NCBI GenBank assembly: GCA_964657565.1
Contig: CAZZVQ010000007.1
Span: 20,751 to 84,750, forward strand
Reading direction: 5' to 3'
Origin: JAVVHH01 sp964657565
GTDB taxonomy: Bacteria > Pseudomonadota > Alphaproteobacteria > Acetobacterales > Acetobacteraceae
Length of the DNA stretch: 64,000 nt
In this document: piece by piece, positions 1-8,791 of the stretch
Layout of the letters: the number at the start of each line of letters is the position of its first letter
Position numbering within the stretch: the stretch's first letter is position 1
Notes under the pieces: model-generated
What the model was told of the DNA's origin: nothing
The model's input: the letters and a program-made list of their open reading frames with translations, nothing else
Database searches by the model: none
Position numbers and translations under genes: made by a program

Positions 1-520
1 GCGGGGCCTTGAACTGGTAGTCGCGGATCGAGGCGTCGTTGAACAGGGAGTAGGCGATGACGTACTCGAGCGCGTGCTCCTTGGCGATGTCGCGGCCGCC
101 CTTGCCGATGACGGCGACGATCTCGCCCTCGAAATCGAGCTGTTCGGAGAGGCGGGGGCGGATGATGGGGGCGCCGTGGCCGATGAGGCTGGAGGCGAAG
201 CGGCCGAACAGGGTCGGGTAGCTCGGGGTCTCGGCGAAGCCGCTTTCGGCCGAGTGGTCGGCGTAGTTGAGGCCGACGCAGACGATCTTGGGCGGCGTTG
301 GCAGCGGCGGCAGGAGGGTGACGCTGTCGAGGTCGATCTCGGGGCCGGCGAGCATGGTGCGGCCGGCGGTCATCAGCGCGTCGGAGCCGGCGGCGACGAG
401 GCTGGTCAGGGAGCCGGGATAGGTCGCGTCGGTGCTGGCGCAGGCGTGGAAGGCCGAATGGGCGTTTTCCGCGACGGCGATGCCGTCGGTGCCATTCTGC
501 CGGTAGGCCGCAAAGCGCAT
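1..520 (-). CDS. Fumarylacetoacetate hydrolase (FAH) family protein, partial (C-terminus outside window)
   Basis: The first 173 residues of an FAH-superfamily enzyme are visible; the rest lies beyond the left edge. The hallmark core is PKIVCVGLNYADH (about residues 77-89) followed by the metal-binding acidic cluster DFEGEIVAVIG (E131 and E133) and a Glu-His-rich segment leading to NDASIRDYQF. In this family these residues hold Mg or Mn for hydrolysis, decarboxylation or isomerisation of diketo or oxo acids; the exact substrate cannot be told from this part. The ATG at 518-520 is preceded by a strong ribosome site (GGAGGGAC). The gene is divergent from the CinA-like gene, with 55 bp between the starts. 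Confidence 0.9.
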   Translation of the reverse strand, partial: MRFAAYRQNGTDGIAVAENAHSAFHACASTDATYPGSLTSLVAAGSDALMTAGRTMLAGPEIDLDSVTLLPPLPTPPKIVCVGLNYADHSAESGFAETPSYPTLFGRFASSLIGHGAPIIRPRLSEQLDFEGEIVAVIGKGGRDIAKEHALEYVIAYSLFNDASIRDYQFKAP

Positions 521-575
521 AGTGTCCCTCCGTGACTCGTTCGTGCCGGCATAGCCGAAGCGGGGCGGAAGAGAA

Positions 576-1064
576 ATGGAGGGTCTGATGGAGAAATTGT
601 TGCCGTTGGCCGAGCGCGTGGCGGCGCGGCTCAAGGCGGATCGTGCGACGGTGGTGGTGGCGGAGAGCTCCACGGGCGGGCTGATCTCGGCGGCGCTGCT
701 GTCGGTGCCGGGGGCGTCGGCGTATTTCCTGGGTGGCGCGGTGGTGTACACGAAGGTGGCGCGGGCCTCGCTGTTGGACATTCCGGCCGAGGCGATGGTG
801 GGGATCCGGTCTTCGACGGAGGCCTATGCCAAGCTGTTGGCGAGCACGGCGCGGGAGCGGTTCGGGGCGACTTGGGCGCTGGCCGAGACCGGGGCGGCGG
901 GGCCGAGCGGGAACGGGTACGGTGACCGGCCGGGACACTGTTGCATCGCGATCGCCGGGCCGCGCGAGGCGGTGACGACGATCGAGACCGGATCGGCGGA
1001 CCGGGTGGGGAATATGCGGGCGTTTGGGGAGGCGTTGTTGGAGTTGTTCCTGCGGACGCTTTAA
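576..1064 (+). CDS. CinA C-terminal domain protein, nicotinamide-nucleotide amidohydrolase (PncC-like)
   Basis: A 162-residue stand-alone CinA C-terminal domain. In this family the domain deamidates nicotinamide mononucleotide to nicotinate mononucleotide in pyridine nucleotide recycling. Family motifs are AESSTGGLISAAL (residues 29-41; most relatives have Cys where the second Ser stands), the stretch around GGAVVYT, and ETGAAGPSGN followed by a GDRPGHC segment. The start at 576 has GGAAGAG just upstream; the in-frame ATG at 588 (GGAGGG upstream) is an equally possible start. The stop codon overlaps the stop of the convergent partial LivF gene. Confidence 0.85.
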   Translation: MEGLMEKLLPLAERVAARLKADRATVVVAESSTGGLISAALLSVPGASAYFLGGAVVYTKVARASLLDIPAEAMVGIRSSTEAYAKLLASTARERFGATWALAETGAAGPSGNGYGDRPGHCCIAIAGPREAVTTIETGSADRVGNMRAFGEALLELFLRTL

Positions 1065-1148
1065 GCCGCGCCGAGGTAGGCTTGGGTGATGCGGGCGTCG
1101 GCGGCGAGGGCGGCGCCAGTGCCTTCGAGGGTGATGCGGCCCATTTCT
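1061..1148 (-). CDS. Second LivF-type ABC ATPase, C-terminal end only (body lost in assembly gap)
   Basis: Reading the minus strand from the gap gives 28 residues and a TAA stop, ending ITQAYLGAA. They align without gaps to the C-terminus of the complete LivF at 1180-1890, with 24 of 28 residues the same (differences M/N, E/D, A/P, A/V). It is therefore the tail of a paralogous branched-chain amino-acid ABC ATPase whose main part sits inside the run of Ns or was lost in scaffolding. Nothing else of this gene is visible. Its stop overlaps the stop of the CinA-like gene. Confidence 0.75.
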
Positions 1149-1158
1149 NNNNNNNNNN
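1149..1158. other. Assembly gap (10 N)
   Basis: Ten consecutive Ns. A run of exactly ten is a usual placeholder, so the true distance is unknown. The gap is flanked by two near-identical LivF tails, so a repeat probably broke the assembly here. Confidence 0.95.
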
Positions 1159-1179
1159 GGCTTTCAGCCCACCGAACCA

Positions 1180-1890
1180 TCACGCAACACCCAGATACGC
1201 CTGCGTGATACGGGGATCGGCGGCCAGGGCGGCACCGGTGCCGTCAAGCGTGATGCGGCCATTTTCAAGCACATAGCCGTGGTCGGCGATGTCCAGCGCC
1301 GCGCGGGCGTTCTGCTCGACGAGCAGGATCGCGCCGCCCCGGGCGCGCAGCTCGGCAATGATGCGGAAGATGTCGCGCACGATCAGCGGCGCCAGGCCGA
1401 GGCTGGGTTCGTCCAACATCAGCACGTCGGGCCGGGCCATCAGGGCGCGGCCCATGGCGAGCATCTGCCGCTCGCCGCCGGAGAGCGTCCCGGCGTGCTG
1501 GGTGCGGCGCTCGTGCAGGCGGGGGAACATCGCGAAGATCTCGTCGACCGCGCGGCGTGTGGCGGCGCGGCCCTCGTGGCGGAAGCGGAAGGCGCCGAGG
1601 CGGAGATTGTCCTCGACCGTCAGCGTGGCGAACAGCTCGCGCTTCTCCGGCACCAGGCACAATCCGGCGCGCACCCGCTCCTCGACCGGCATCCGCCCGA
1701 GTGCGGCGCCGCGCAGGGTGACGCTGCCGTGGCCGGGATGGACGCCCATGATGGCGTTCAGCAGCGTCGTTTTGCCGGCGCCGTTGGGGCCGATGACGGT
1801 GACGATCTGCCCGGCCCCGAGACGCAGGCTCACGTCATGGACGGCGATGATGCCGTTGTAGCCGACGGAAAGCCGGTCGATCTCCAGCAT
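1180..1890 (-). CDS. livF: Branched-chain amino acid ABC transporter ATP-binding protein LivF
   Basis: A 236-residue ABC ATPase of normal LivF length. Walker A is GPNGAGKTT (residues 34-42), the signature is LSGGERQ (about 139-145) and Walker B is VLMLDEPSLGL (about 157-167), followed by the switch-histidine region LLVEQNA. In the cytoplasm it would pair with the LivG-like half to energise uptake of branched-chain amino acids or similar compounds. Its ATG overlaps the stop of the upstream livMG gene, so it is translationally coupled as the last gene of the livK-livH-livMG-livF operon. Confidence 0.93.
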   Translation of the reverse strand: MLEIDRLSVGYNGIIAVHDVSLRLGAGQIVTVIGPNGAGKTTLLNAIMGVHPGHGSVTLRGAALGRMPVEERVRAGLCLVPEKRELFATLTVEDNLRLGAFRFRHEGRAATRRAVDEIFAMFPRLHERRTQHAGTLSGGERQMLAMGRALMARPDVLMLDEPSLGLAPLIVRDIFRIIAELRARGGAILLVEQNARAALDIADHGYVLENGRITLDGTGAALAADPRITQAYLGVA

Positions 1891-3641
1891 CAGGCCACTG
1901 CGCCGAGATAGGAGGCGATGACGGCCGGGTCGTGGCGGATGGCGTCGGGCGGGCCCTCGGCGATCTTGTGGCCGAACTCCATCACCACGATGCGGTCGGC
2001 CAGGCCCATGACGAAGCCCATGTCGTGCTCGACCAGCAGCACGGTCTGGCCCTCGTCGCGGAGTTGGCGGAGCAGGCTGGCGAGCGCCTGTTTCTCGGCG
2101 GCGCGCAGCCCGGCGGCGGGTTCGTCGAGCAGGATCAGCGCCGGGTCGAGGCAGAGCGCGCGGGCGATCTCGACGATCCGTTGCTGACCGAGAGCCAGGC
2201 TGTCGGCGGGCTTATCGGCGTGGTCGAGCAGGCCGGTGCGGGCGAGCTGGCGGGCGGCTTCGGCGAAGAGGCGGGCTTCTTCGGCGCGGTCCAGCCGGAG
2301 CAGGGCGGCGGCGGGCGAGGCGCGGCCGCGGAGGTGGGCGCCTAGCGCCACGTTCTCGAGCACCGACATGCCCGGCACGAGGCGGACGTGCTGGAACGTC
2401 CGCGCCAGGCCGAGCCGGGCAACGGTCTGCGGTCGCGGGTGGGGCAGGGCGTGGCCGAGCAGCCGCAGCGTCCCGGCGGTCGGGCGGGTCACGCCGGTCA
2501 GCACGTCGAAACTGGTGCTCTTGCCGGCGCCGTTGGGGCCGATGAGGGCGACGATCTCGCGGCCGGCGAGCGAGAGGTCGAGCCCGTCGACGGCGACGAG
2601 GCCGCCGAATTGCTTGCGCAGGCCGGTGGCGGTCAGGATCGGGGCGCCCGGCGCGGGGAGGGCGCGGGCGGTAAGGGGGTCGGCGGGGAGAATGCGCCGT
2701 GGCGCCGGCCGGGCGCGGCGGAGGTAGGGCCAGAGCCCGTCCGGTGCGGCTTGCAGCGCGGCGACGAGCAGGGCGCCGAACACGATCGTCTCGTAGCTGC
2801 CGGCGCTGCCGAGCAGGCGGGGCAGCACATCCTGCAGCTTGTCGTTGACCACCGTGACCAGCCCGGCGCCGAGCAGCGCGCCCCATACCGAGCCGGCGCC
2901 GCCGATGACCACCATCAGCAGGTATTCGATGCTGGCGTTGAGGCCGAACGGCGTCGGGTTCACGCTGCGCTGCATGTGCGCGTAGAGCCAGCCGGCGAAG
3001 CCCGCGAGCACCGCCGCGTAGGTGAAGGCGAGCATGCGGGTGGTGGTGAGGTTGACGCCGAAGCTCGCCGCCGCCCGCGTGCCGCCCCGCAGCGCCCGGA
3101 TCGCCCGGCCGGCGCGGCTGTCGAGCAGGTTGAGCGTCAGCAGGATGCAGAGCGCGACGCCGATCCAGACCGGGTAGAAATACGCGCGACTATCGACCAG
3201 CGCCACGCCGAACAGGCGCAGCGGCGGAATGCCGGAGATGCCGTCGTTGCGGCCGAGCAGGTCGAGGTTGGCGAACACGTAGTAGAAGCTGACCGCCCAG
3301 GCGAGCGTGCCGAGCGGCAGATAATGGCCCGACAGCCGCAAGGTGACCGCGCCGATCGCCAGCGCGAGCAGCCCGGCCGCGGCGAGCGAGACCGGCAGCG
3401 TGAGCCAGGGCGAGAGCCCGTAGCGCGTGCTCAGGATGGCGGTGGCGTAGGCGCCGAACCCCATGAAAGTGGCCTGCGCGAAGGAGGTCATGCCGCCGAA
3501 GCCGGTCAGCACGACCAGACCGATGCCGATGATGCCGGCAATGCCGACGTAGTTGCCGAGCGTGATCCAGTAGTTCGGCACCGGCAGCAGCGGCAACGTC
3601 ATCAGCGCGGCGAACAGCAGCAGCGGCAGGGCGCGGCTCAC
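1890..3641 (-). CDS. LivM-LivG fusion: ABC permease plus ATP-binding protein
   Basis: A 583-residue two-domain protein. Residues 1 to about 300 are a LivM permease with many hydrophobic helices and the family EAA-like segment near GRAIRALRGG. Residues about 330-583 are a LivG ATPase with Walker A GPNGAGKST (about 367-375), the LivG-type signature LALGQQRIVEIAR and Walker B LILLDEPAAGL. LivM and LivG are usually separate adjacent genes, so this is a fusion, seen in a number of proteobacteria. The start is GTG and overlaps the livH stop by 4 nt. It provides one half of the membrane channel and one of the two ATPases. Confidence 0.92.
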   Translation of the reverse strand: MSRALPLLLFAALMTLPLLPVPNYWITLGNYVGIAGIIGIGLVVLTGFGGMTSFAQATFMGFGAYATAILSTRYGLSPWLTLPVSLAAAGLLALAIGAVTLRLSGHYLPLGTLAWAVSFYYVFANLDLLGRNDGISGIPPLRLFGVALVDSRAYFYPVWIGVALCILLTLNLLDSRAGRAIRALRGGTRAAASFGVNLTTTRMLAFTYAAVLAGFAGWLYAHMQRSVNPTPFGLNASIEYLLMVVIGGAGSVWGALLGAGLVTVVNDKLQDVLPRLLGSAGSYETIVFGALLVAALQAAPDGLWPYLRRARPAPRRILPADPLTARALPAPGAPILTATGLRKQFGGLVAVDGLDLSLAGREIVALIGPNGAGKSTSFDVLTGVTRPTAGTLRLLGHALPHPRPQTVARLGLARTFQHVRLVPGMSVLENVALGAHLRGRASPAAALLRLDRAEEARLFAEAARQLARTGLLDHADKPADSLALGQQRIVEIARALCLDPALILLDEPAAGLRAAEKQALASLLRQLRDEGQTVLLVEHDMGFVMGLADRIVVMEFGHKIAEGPPDAIRHDPAVIASYLGAVA

Positions 3642-4657
3642 TCCTCCTCCTCCGCCGGCGCCCGCAGCGAGCGCCAGAGCAGGACGGGAATGATGATCGT
3701 GAAGACGATCACCTCCTTGAACGCGCTGGCGTAGAAGCTGGAAAAGCTCTCGACGCAGCCGACCAGCAGGGCGGCGGCCGCGGCGATCGGGTAGCTGGCG
3801 AGCCCGGCGATGATGGCGGCGACGAAGCCCTTCAAGCCGATCAGGAAACCGCTGTCATAATAGAGTGTGGTCAGCGGCACGATCAGCACGCCCGAGGCCG
3901 CCCCGATCAGCCCGGCCAGCGCAAACGCGATCCGGCCGGAGAGCGACGTCGAGATGCCGACCAGGCGGGCGCCGAGGCGGTTGATGGCCGTGGCGCGCAG
4001 CGCCTTGCCGGCGAGCGTGAAGCCGAAGAACAGGGCCAGGCCGGCCATGGCGAACAGCGTGAGGCCGACGATCCAGAGCGCCTGGCCGGGGATGAGCAGG
4101 CTGCCGACGGCCAGGCGCGCGTCGGAGAAGCCGGCGGCGCGGTAGCCTTCGGGGCCGAAGAAGACCAGGCCGAGCCCGTTGAGCGCGAGATGGACGCCGA
4201 CGCTGGCGATCAGCAGGACGAGGACGGAGGCGCGGGCGAGCGGCTGGAAGGCGATGCGGTAGAGGTAGGGTGCCATCGGGGCGACGATGGCGATGGCGAG
4301 CAGGGCGGCGAGGATGGGGCCGGGCTTACCGGGCGCGAGCAGGAGCGTGGCGCCCGCGATGGCACCCGGCAGCACCAGCGTTTCCAGCAGCAGTACGGGA
4401 CCGAATCGGCGGTCCTGGATTGCGCCGGCGGTGCAGGCGGCCAGGCCGAGGCCGCCGAGCAGCAGCAGGCTGCCCGGGATGCGGCCGGATTGCAGCGCGG
4501 CGTCGGTCAGGCCGCCGAACGCGACGAGCTCGCCCATCGGGATCAGGATCACCCGCGTGACGGCGAACACCAGCACGAGCGAGAGCGCGAGCAGGGCATA
4601 GATGGCGCCATTGACGACGCCATCTTGCAACAGGATCAGGGCGATATCGGCGTCCAC
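3638..4657 (-). CDS. livH: Branched-chain amino acid ABC transporter permease LivH
   Basis: A 339-residue polytopic inner-membrane protein beginning with the typical LivH segment LLQDGVVNGAIYALLALSLV. The permease loop near KGFVAAIIAGLASYPIA is characteristic of the family. It would form the second half of the translocation pore with the LivM part of the fusion. The start codon is GTG, 30 nt after the livK stop, and the stop overlaps the livMG start (GTGA). It runs about 40 residues longer than many LivH proteins because of an insert around GPVLLLETLVLPGAIAG. Confidence 0.9.
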   Translation of the reverse strand: MDADIALILLQDGVVNGAIYALLALSLVLVFAVTRVILIPMGELVAFGGLTDAALQSGRIPGSLLLLGGLGLAACTAGAIQDRRFGPVLLLETLVLPGAIAGATLLLAPGKPGPILAALLAIAIVAPMAPYLYRIAFQPLARASVLVLLIASVGVHLALNGLGLVFFGPEGYRAAGFSDARLAVGSLLIPGQALWIVGLTLFAMAGLALFFGFTLAGKALRATAINRLGARLVGISTSLSGRIAFALAGLIGAASGVLIVPLTTLYYDSGFLIGLKGFVAAIIAGLASYPIAAAAALLVGCVESFSSFYASAFKEVIVFTIIIPVLLWRSLRAPAEEEE

Positions 4658-4687
4658 GGCGGGGTCAGACGCGGGCTGGTGTGGGTG

Positions 4688-5827
4688 TTATTTGATCAAC
4701 ACCCAGGCGCCGTTCTGGATCGTCACCATGATCCGGGCGCGGTCATCCATCCCGTTATGATCCGTTGCCGACATATTCACGACGCCGTTGGAGAGCACCA
4801 CCTCGTGCTCCTGCTCGATGGCGTCGCGGAGGGCGGCGCGGAACTCGGCGGTCCCAGGCTTGCCGGCCTTGAGCGCGGCGGGGATGGCGTGGCCGAGTTC
4901 GACGCCGGCGTCGAACATGTGGGCGGCGAAGGTCGAGAAGCTGCCCTCGCCGTATTTCTGGGTGTAGTCGGCGACGAGCTTCGAGGCGATGGGTTTGACC
5001 GGGTTGTCGCTGGCGAGCTGGTCCGGGACCAGGACGGGGCCGGCAGGCAGGATCGTGCCGTCGACGTCCCGCCCCCCGACGCGGAGGAAGTCCTGGTTGG
5101 TGACGCCGTGGGTCTGGTAGTAGGCGCCGGCGTAGCCCCGCTCCTTCAACGTCTTCTGCGGCAGGGCGGCGGGGGTGCCGGCCGCGGCGATGAGGACGGC
5201 GTCGGGGCGGGTGGCGATGAGCTTGAGGACCTGGCCGGTGACGCTCTGGTCGTTGCGGGCGTAGCGCTCGGCGGCGACGATCTTGATCCCCTTGGCGTCG
5301 AACGCCTTGGTCGCTTCGTCGAGCCAGCCGTCCCCATAGGCGTCGTTGAAGCCGATGAAGCCGACTGTCTTGATGCCGTGCGCGGCCATGTAGGTGGCGA
5401 TGCCGCGTGCCATCAGGCTATCGTTCTGCGGCGTTTTGAACGCCCAGCGTTTGGCGCCCTCGGTCCGGGCGATGATCTTCTCGGAGGCGGCGAGCGCGAT
5501 GAGCGGGACATGCTTCTCGGCGGCGACGTCGACCAGGGCGATCGAGCCGGGGGTGACGGTCGAGCCGATCAGCAGGTCGACATTGTTCTCGTCGATCAGC
5601 TTGCGGCCGTTGGCGACCGCGCGGGAGGCGTCGGTGCCGTCGTCGAGCACGATGTATTCGATCGTCTGTCCGCCGATCTCGGTCGGCAGGAAGGCGACGG
5701 TATTCTTCTCGGGGACACCGAGGCTGGCCGCCGGGCCGGTGGCGGAGACGCTGATGCCGACCTTGATCTGGGCGAGCGCGGGTCCCGCTAGCGCAGTCGC
5801 AACGAGCGCCGAAGCTAGAAGCCGCAT
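4688..5827 (-). CDS. Branched-chain amino acid type ABC transporter substrate-binding protein
   Basis: A 379-residue periplasmic binding protein of the LivK/Leu-Ile-Val family (periplasmic binding fold type I). A signal peptide covers residues 1-19 (MRLLASALVATALAGPALA). The mature N-terminus IKVGISVSATGPAASLGVPE is typical. It is the first gene of the operon and should define ligand specificity, which may be an aromatic or other carboxylate rather than an amino acid. The ATG has a strong upstream site (GGGGGGACC). An imperfect palindrome around GAATTC sits in the leader about 10-25 nt before the start. Confidence 0.9.
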   Translation of the reverse strand: MRLLASALVATALAGPALAQIKVGISVSATGPAASLGVPEKNTVAFLPTEIGGQTIEYIVLDDGTDASRAVANGRKLIDENNVDLLIGSTVTPGSIALVDVAAEKHVPLIALAASEKIIARTEGAKRWAFKTPQNDSLMARGIATYMAAHGIKTVGFIGFNDAYGDGWLDEATKAFDAKGIKIVAAERYARNDQSVTGQVLKLIATRPDAVLIAAAGTPAALPQKTLKERGYAGAYYQTHGVTNQDFLRVGGRDVDGTILPAGPVLVPDQLASDNPVKPIASKLVADYTQKYGEGSFSTFAAHMFDAGVELGHAIPAALKAGKPGTAEFRAALRDAIEQEHEVVLSNGVVNMSATDHNGMDDRARIMVTIQNGAWVLIK

Positions 5828-5987
5828 GGTTGGTCCCCCCGAATTCGAGGGGAGTGGTATGGAACGGGTCGAGGGGTGTCAATCGGGCGCGCGGCGGCCG
5901 GTAATCCTGGCGGCCAGTTTTGCTTTCGATCCCACCGAAGCGGCTTTTGTTTACCCAATGGTAATAGTAACGCCCTAAAATCCGCGG

Positions 5988-7106
5988 GTGAGCAAGCAAG
6001 CGGTTGACGTCGCGATGGATTTCCATTCTGCCGAAATGATCTCGCCTGAACCGCGCGTGGCGGGAAGCGATCGTGCTGTCTATCGACTGGCCGCGCGGAC
6101 TTGGCTAGCGCTTCAGGCCATCGACATTCCTCCGACGCCGCAGAATTTCGAGCTGTGGTTCACCTATCTGGAGGGCGCCAACGCCGAGTTGAGCCGCCGC
6201 ATGGAGCAGCTTCTCAAGCAAGGCGAAAAGCCAGTGGCGGACGCGCTCGATGTCATCTACGCCGATTGTATCGCCCACCGCGACGGCCTGAATGTCGAAG
6301 CGCTCGAGGATGGTGCGGAGGTCATCGAGCAGGTCGCCCGCGAAACCGCGAGCAATCTCGCCGCAGGCCAGCGCTTCCTCCAGGAATATGGCAGCGTGCT
6401 ATCGACCGTCGGCGTACAACTCGGGAGCGAACAGACGTTCGATAGCCTGGTGCAGACCGTCGCGACCCTCGTTGCCGAAACCAGGCGTGCCAGCGACCTC
6501 AATCACTCCCTGGAGGCTCGTCTCACCGCGTCCGCGGCGCAAGTCCAGCGGCTCCGCCATTCGCTCGCCGAAGTCAAGCAGGACGCGACCACCGACGCGT
6601 TGACCGGCCTGGTCAATCGGCGCGGCTTCGACGCCCGTCTGCGGCGTGCGATGGGCCGAAACAAGGCGGACAACACTCCGTTCTGCCTCCTGATCGCCGA
6701 CGTCGACCGCTTCAAGAGCTTCAACGACACGTATGGTCACAAGACGGGTGACCTCGTCCTGCGGCTGGTCGGCCGCCTGCTCGCCGAGAACGTCAAGGGT
6801 AAGGATACCGCGTGCCGGTACGGCGGCGAGGAATTCGCGCTCATCCTGACGGGCGCGGACGAATACGCCGGGAGCCGGGTCGCCGAACAGGTCCGTGCCG
6901 CGCTGGACGGCAAACGACTGATCAACCGGGGCAACGGGAAGCATGTCGGCGGCGTGACCATGTCCATCGGAGTCGCCGCGATCCGCCCAAACGAGCGGAC
7001 CGCCAGCCTCATCGAACGCGCCGACGCCGCGCTGTATCACGCCAAGAACACCGGCCGGAACCGCGTCTGCGTCAGCAGCGCGGTGGTCGAGGCGTTTCAG
7101 GCCTGA
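5988..7106 (+). CDS. Diguanylate cyclase (GGDEF domain protein)
   Basis: A 372-residue soluble protein. The N-terminal 160 residues are helical with no clear known sensor; a probable coiled-coil follows (about 155-200), and then a complete GGDEF domain with TDALTGLVNRRGFD and the catalytic RYGGEEFALIL (about 277-287). It should make cyclic di-GMP from two GTP. The inhibitory I-site RxxD expected five residues before GGEEF is not present (KGKD instead), so product inhibition may be weak. The start is GTG; an in-frame ATG at 6015 is possible. It is divergent from the liv operon and convergent with gltX, 6 nt between stops. Confidence 0.92.
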   Translation: MSKQAVDVAMDFHSAEMISPEPRVAGSDRAVYRLAARTWLALQAIDIPPTPQNFELWFTYLEGANAELSRRMEQLLKQGEKPVADALDVIYADCIAHRDGLNVEALEDGAEVIEQVARETASNLAAGQRFLQEYGSVLSTVGVQLGSEQTFDSLVQTVATLVAETRRASDLNHSLEARLTASAAQVQRLRHSLAEVKQDATTDALTGLVNRRGFDARLRRAMGRNKADNTPFCLLIADVDRFKSFNDTYGHKTGDLVLRLVGRLLAENVKGKDTACRYGGEEFALILTGADEYAGSRVAEQVRAALDGKRLINRGNGKHVGGVTMSIGVAAIRPNERTASLIERADAALYHAKNTGRNRVCVSSAVVEAFQA

Positions 7107-7112
7107 AGCGTG

Positions 7113-8444
7113 TCAGGCCGCGGCGAGCTGCAGGCGGTCGGCCGCGCGGTTGCGGCCCATCAGCGGCAGCAGATCGCGCAACTCCGGCCCATGATCCTCG
7201 CCGGTCAAGGCCTGCCGCAGCGGCATGAACAGCTTCTTGCCCTTGCGCCCGCTCTGAGCCTTCAACTCGTCGATCCAGAGCCGCCAGACATCATTGTCCC
7301 ATGGCTCCGGCGGCAGCGTCTCCAGCGCAACCCGGAGATATTCGGCCTCCTCGGCCAACAGCGGCGGCACGATCGACCCGGCCACCACATCCCACCATCC
7401 CCGCGCCTCGTTCAGCAGATCGAGATTGCCGCGGATCGCCGCCCAGAAGGCGGGTGTCGCCGCCGGCGGGAGCCGATCCTGCACCGCCTCATACGGCAAC
7501 TCCCGCAATGTTTTGCGGTTGAGCGCCAGCAATTGCTGCCCATCGAAGCGTGCCGGTGCGTGCGACACGTGCCCGATGTCGTAGTCTGCCGCCAACGCGT
7601 CCGGCAGCCCCGGAATCGGATCCTCCGACGTGCCGAGCCGTGCGAGGTACCCCGCGAGAGCGGCCGGTTCGATCCCGTCGCCCCGCAACCCGCGCAGCGT
7701 CAACGACCCGATCCGTTTCGAGAGCTTGCCCCCATCGCCGTCCACCAGCAGCGGCAGATGCGCAAACCGCGGCATCCGCCGACCCGGCGCCAGCGCCTCC
7801 ATGATGTCGAGTTGCAGCCCCGTATTCGTCACGTGGTCCTCGCCACGAACGATGTCGGTGATCGCCTCATCCAGATCGTCGACGACGGAGGTGAACGTAT
7901 ACAGCGGCGTCCCGTCCGCCCGGATCAACACCGGGTCGGAGACCGCCGACAACTTCACCTGTCGCCGCCCCAACACGAGGTCATGCCACTCGACCTGGCG
8001 CCCCGACAGCATGAACCGCCAGTACGGCCGCTTGCCGCCGAACTCGGCCTTTGCCCGCTGCTCCGGCGTCAGCTTCAGCATGGCCCGATCATACAACGGC
8101 GGCAGCCCCCGCTTGAGCCGCTGATCCCGCTTGGCGTTCAGCTCTTCCTCGCTTTCGAAGCACGTATACAGCCGCCCGCTCGCCTTCAGCCGCTCCGCCG
8201 CCGCCGCGTACCGGTCCAGCCGCTCCGACTGCCGGAACATCTCGTCCCACTGGATCCCGAGCCACCGCAGATCGTATTGGATCGCGTCCTCGTATTCAGG
8301 CCGGTTGCGCTCGGTGTCCGTATCGTCGATCCGCAGCAGGAACGTGCCGCCCCGCCGCTTCGCGTGGAGGTAATTGGCCAATGCCGTCCGCACGTTACCG
8401 ACATGCAGCAGCCCGGTCGGACTCGGCGCGAACCTAACCTTCAC
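7113..8444 (-). CDS. gltX: Glutamate--tRNA ligase
   Basis: A 443-residue class I aminoacyl-tRNA synthetase that charges tRNA-Glu, or in organisms with two copies possibly tRNA-Gln. The N-terminus KVRFAPSPTGLLHVGNVRTA carries the HIGH-type site (HVGN) and the KMSKS-type loop is GGKLSKRIGS. The GTG at 8442-8444 is the best start: it begins directly at the conserved MKVRFAPSPTG and has GAGGAGGAGGA just upstream; the longer open frame above it overlaps the neighbour. The start overlaps the stop of the 116-aa gene by 4 nt. It is the last gene of a run starting with asd. Confidence 0.93.
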   Translation of the reverse strand: MKVRFAPSPTGLLHVGNVRTALANYLHAKRRGGTFLLRIDDTDTERNRPEYEDAIQYDLRWLGIQWDEMFRQSERLDRYAAAAERLKASGRLYTCFESEEELNAKRDQRLKRGLPPLYDRAMLKLTPEQRAKAEFGGKRPYWRFMLSGRQVEWHDLVLGRRQVKLSAVSDPVLIRADGTPLYTFTSVVDDLDEAITDIVRGEDHVTNTGLQLDIMEALAPGRRMPRFAHLPLLVDGDGGKLSKRIGSLTLRGLRGDGIEPAALAGYLARLGTSEDPIPGLPDALAADYDIGHVSHAPARFDGQQLLALNRKTLRELPYEAVQDRLPPAATPAFWAAIRGNLDLLNEARGWWDVVAGSIVPPLLAEEAEYLRVALETLPPEPWDNDVWRLWIDELKAQSGRKGKKLFMPLRQALTGEDHGPELRDLLPLMGRNRAADRLQLAAA

Positions 8445-8791
8445 GCGTCCTCCTCCTCGCCCGCCTGTTTGCGCGGGTCGAGGCTGCGCCAGTCCCGGTC
8501 GGCCCGGCTCGCCTTGCGCGCCGCGAAATCGCCGAGTTCGGCCGCACTCCGCCAGCCCTGCTCGCCCGCTTCCGGCACGATGGCGTCCTCGCCGAACGCG
8601 AACCAGGCCTCCAGCACGGCTTTCGGGTCCGTGCCCGGCGACCTGCACCGCTCCACGCTATCGCGCACATACCGTCGCGCGAACAGGTTGGCGTCCTCGA
8701 TGGTCCCGAACGGCCCGACATCCTCGACGATGTTGTCCTCCGCGCCCCCGGACAGATCCAGGATGCGCACTTTCCACGCGCCGTCGCTCAT
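8441..8791 (-). CDS. Conserved-looking hypothetical protein, 116 aa
   Basis: I do not recognise a family. The protein is acidic and soluble, begins MSDGAWKVRILDLSGGAEDN, has a segment resembling 'EDANLFARRYVRDSVERCR' (about residues 34-52) and ends in a Lys/Glu-rich tail. There is no signal peptide or membrane helix. It is joined by 4-nt stop/start overlaps both to the nicotinate phosphoribosyltransferase-like gene before it and to gltX after it, so it is almost certainly translated. A role linked to either partner is only a guess from position. Confidence 0.75.
   Translation of the reverse strand: MSDGAWKVRILDLSGGAEDNIVEDVGPFGTIEDANLFARRYVRDSVERCRSPGTDPKAVLEAWFAFGEDAIVPEAGEQGWRSAAELGDFAARKASRADRDWRSLDPRKQAGEEEDA

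Noticed and set aside
2388..3734. A 448-codon + strand frame over the LivMG gene
   Set aside because: The opposite strand encodes a certain ABC transporter with Walker motifs; the + product is repetitive Arg/Gln/Gly.
4190..5791. A 533-codon + strand frame
   Set aside because: It is antisense to livK and livH, whose products have clear signal peptide, membrane helices and family motifs.
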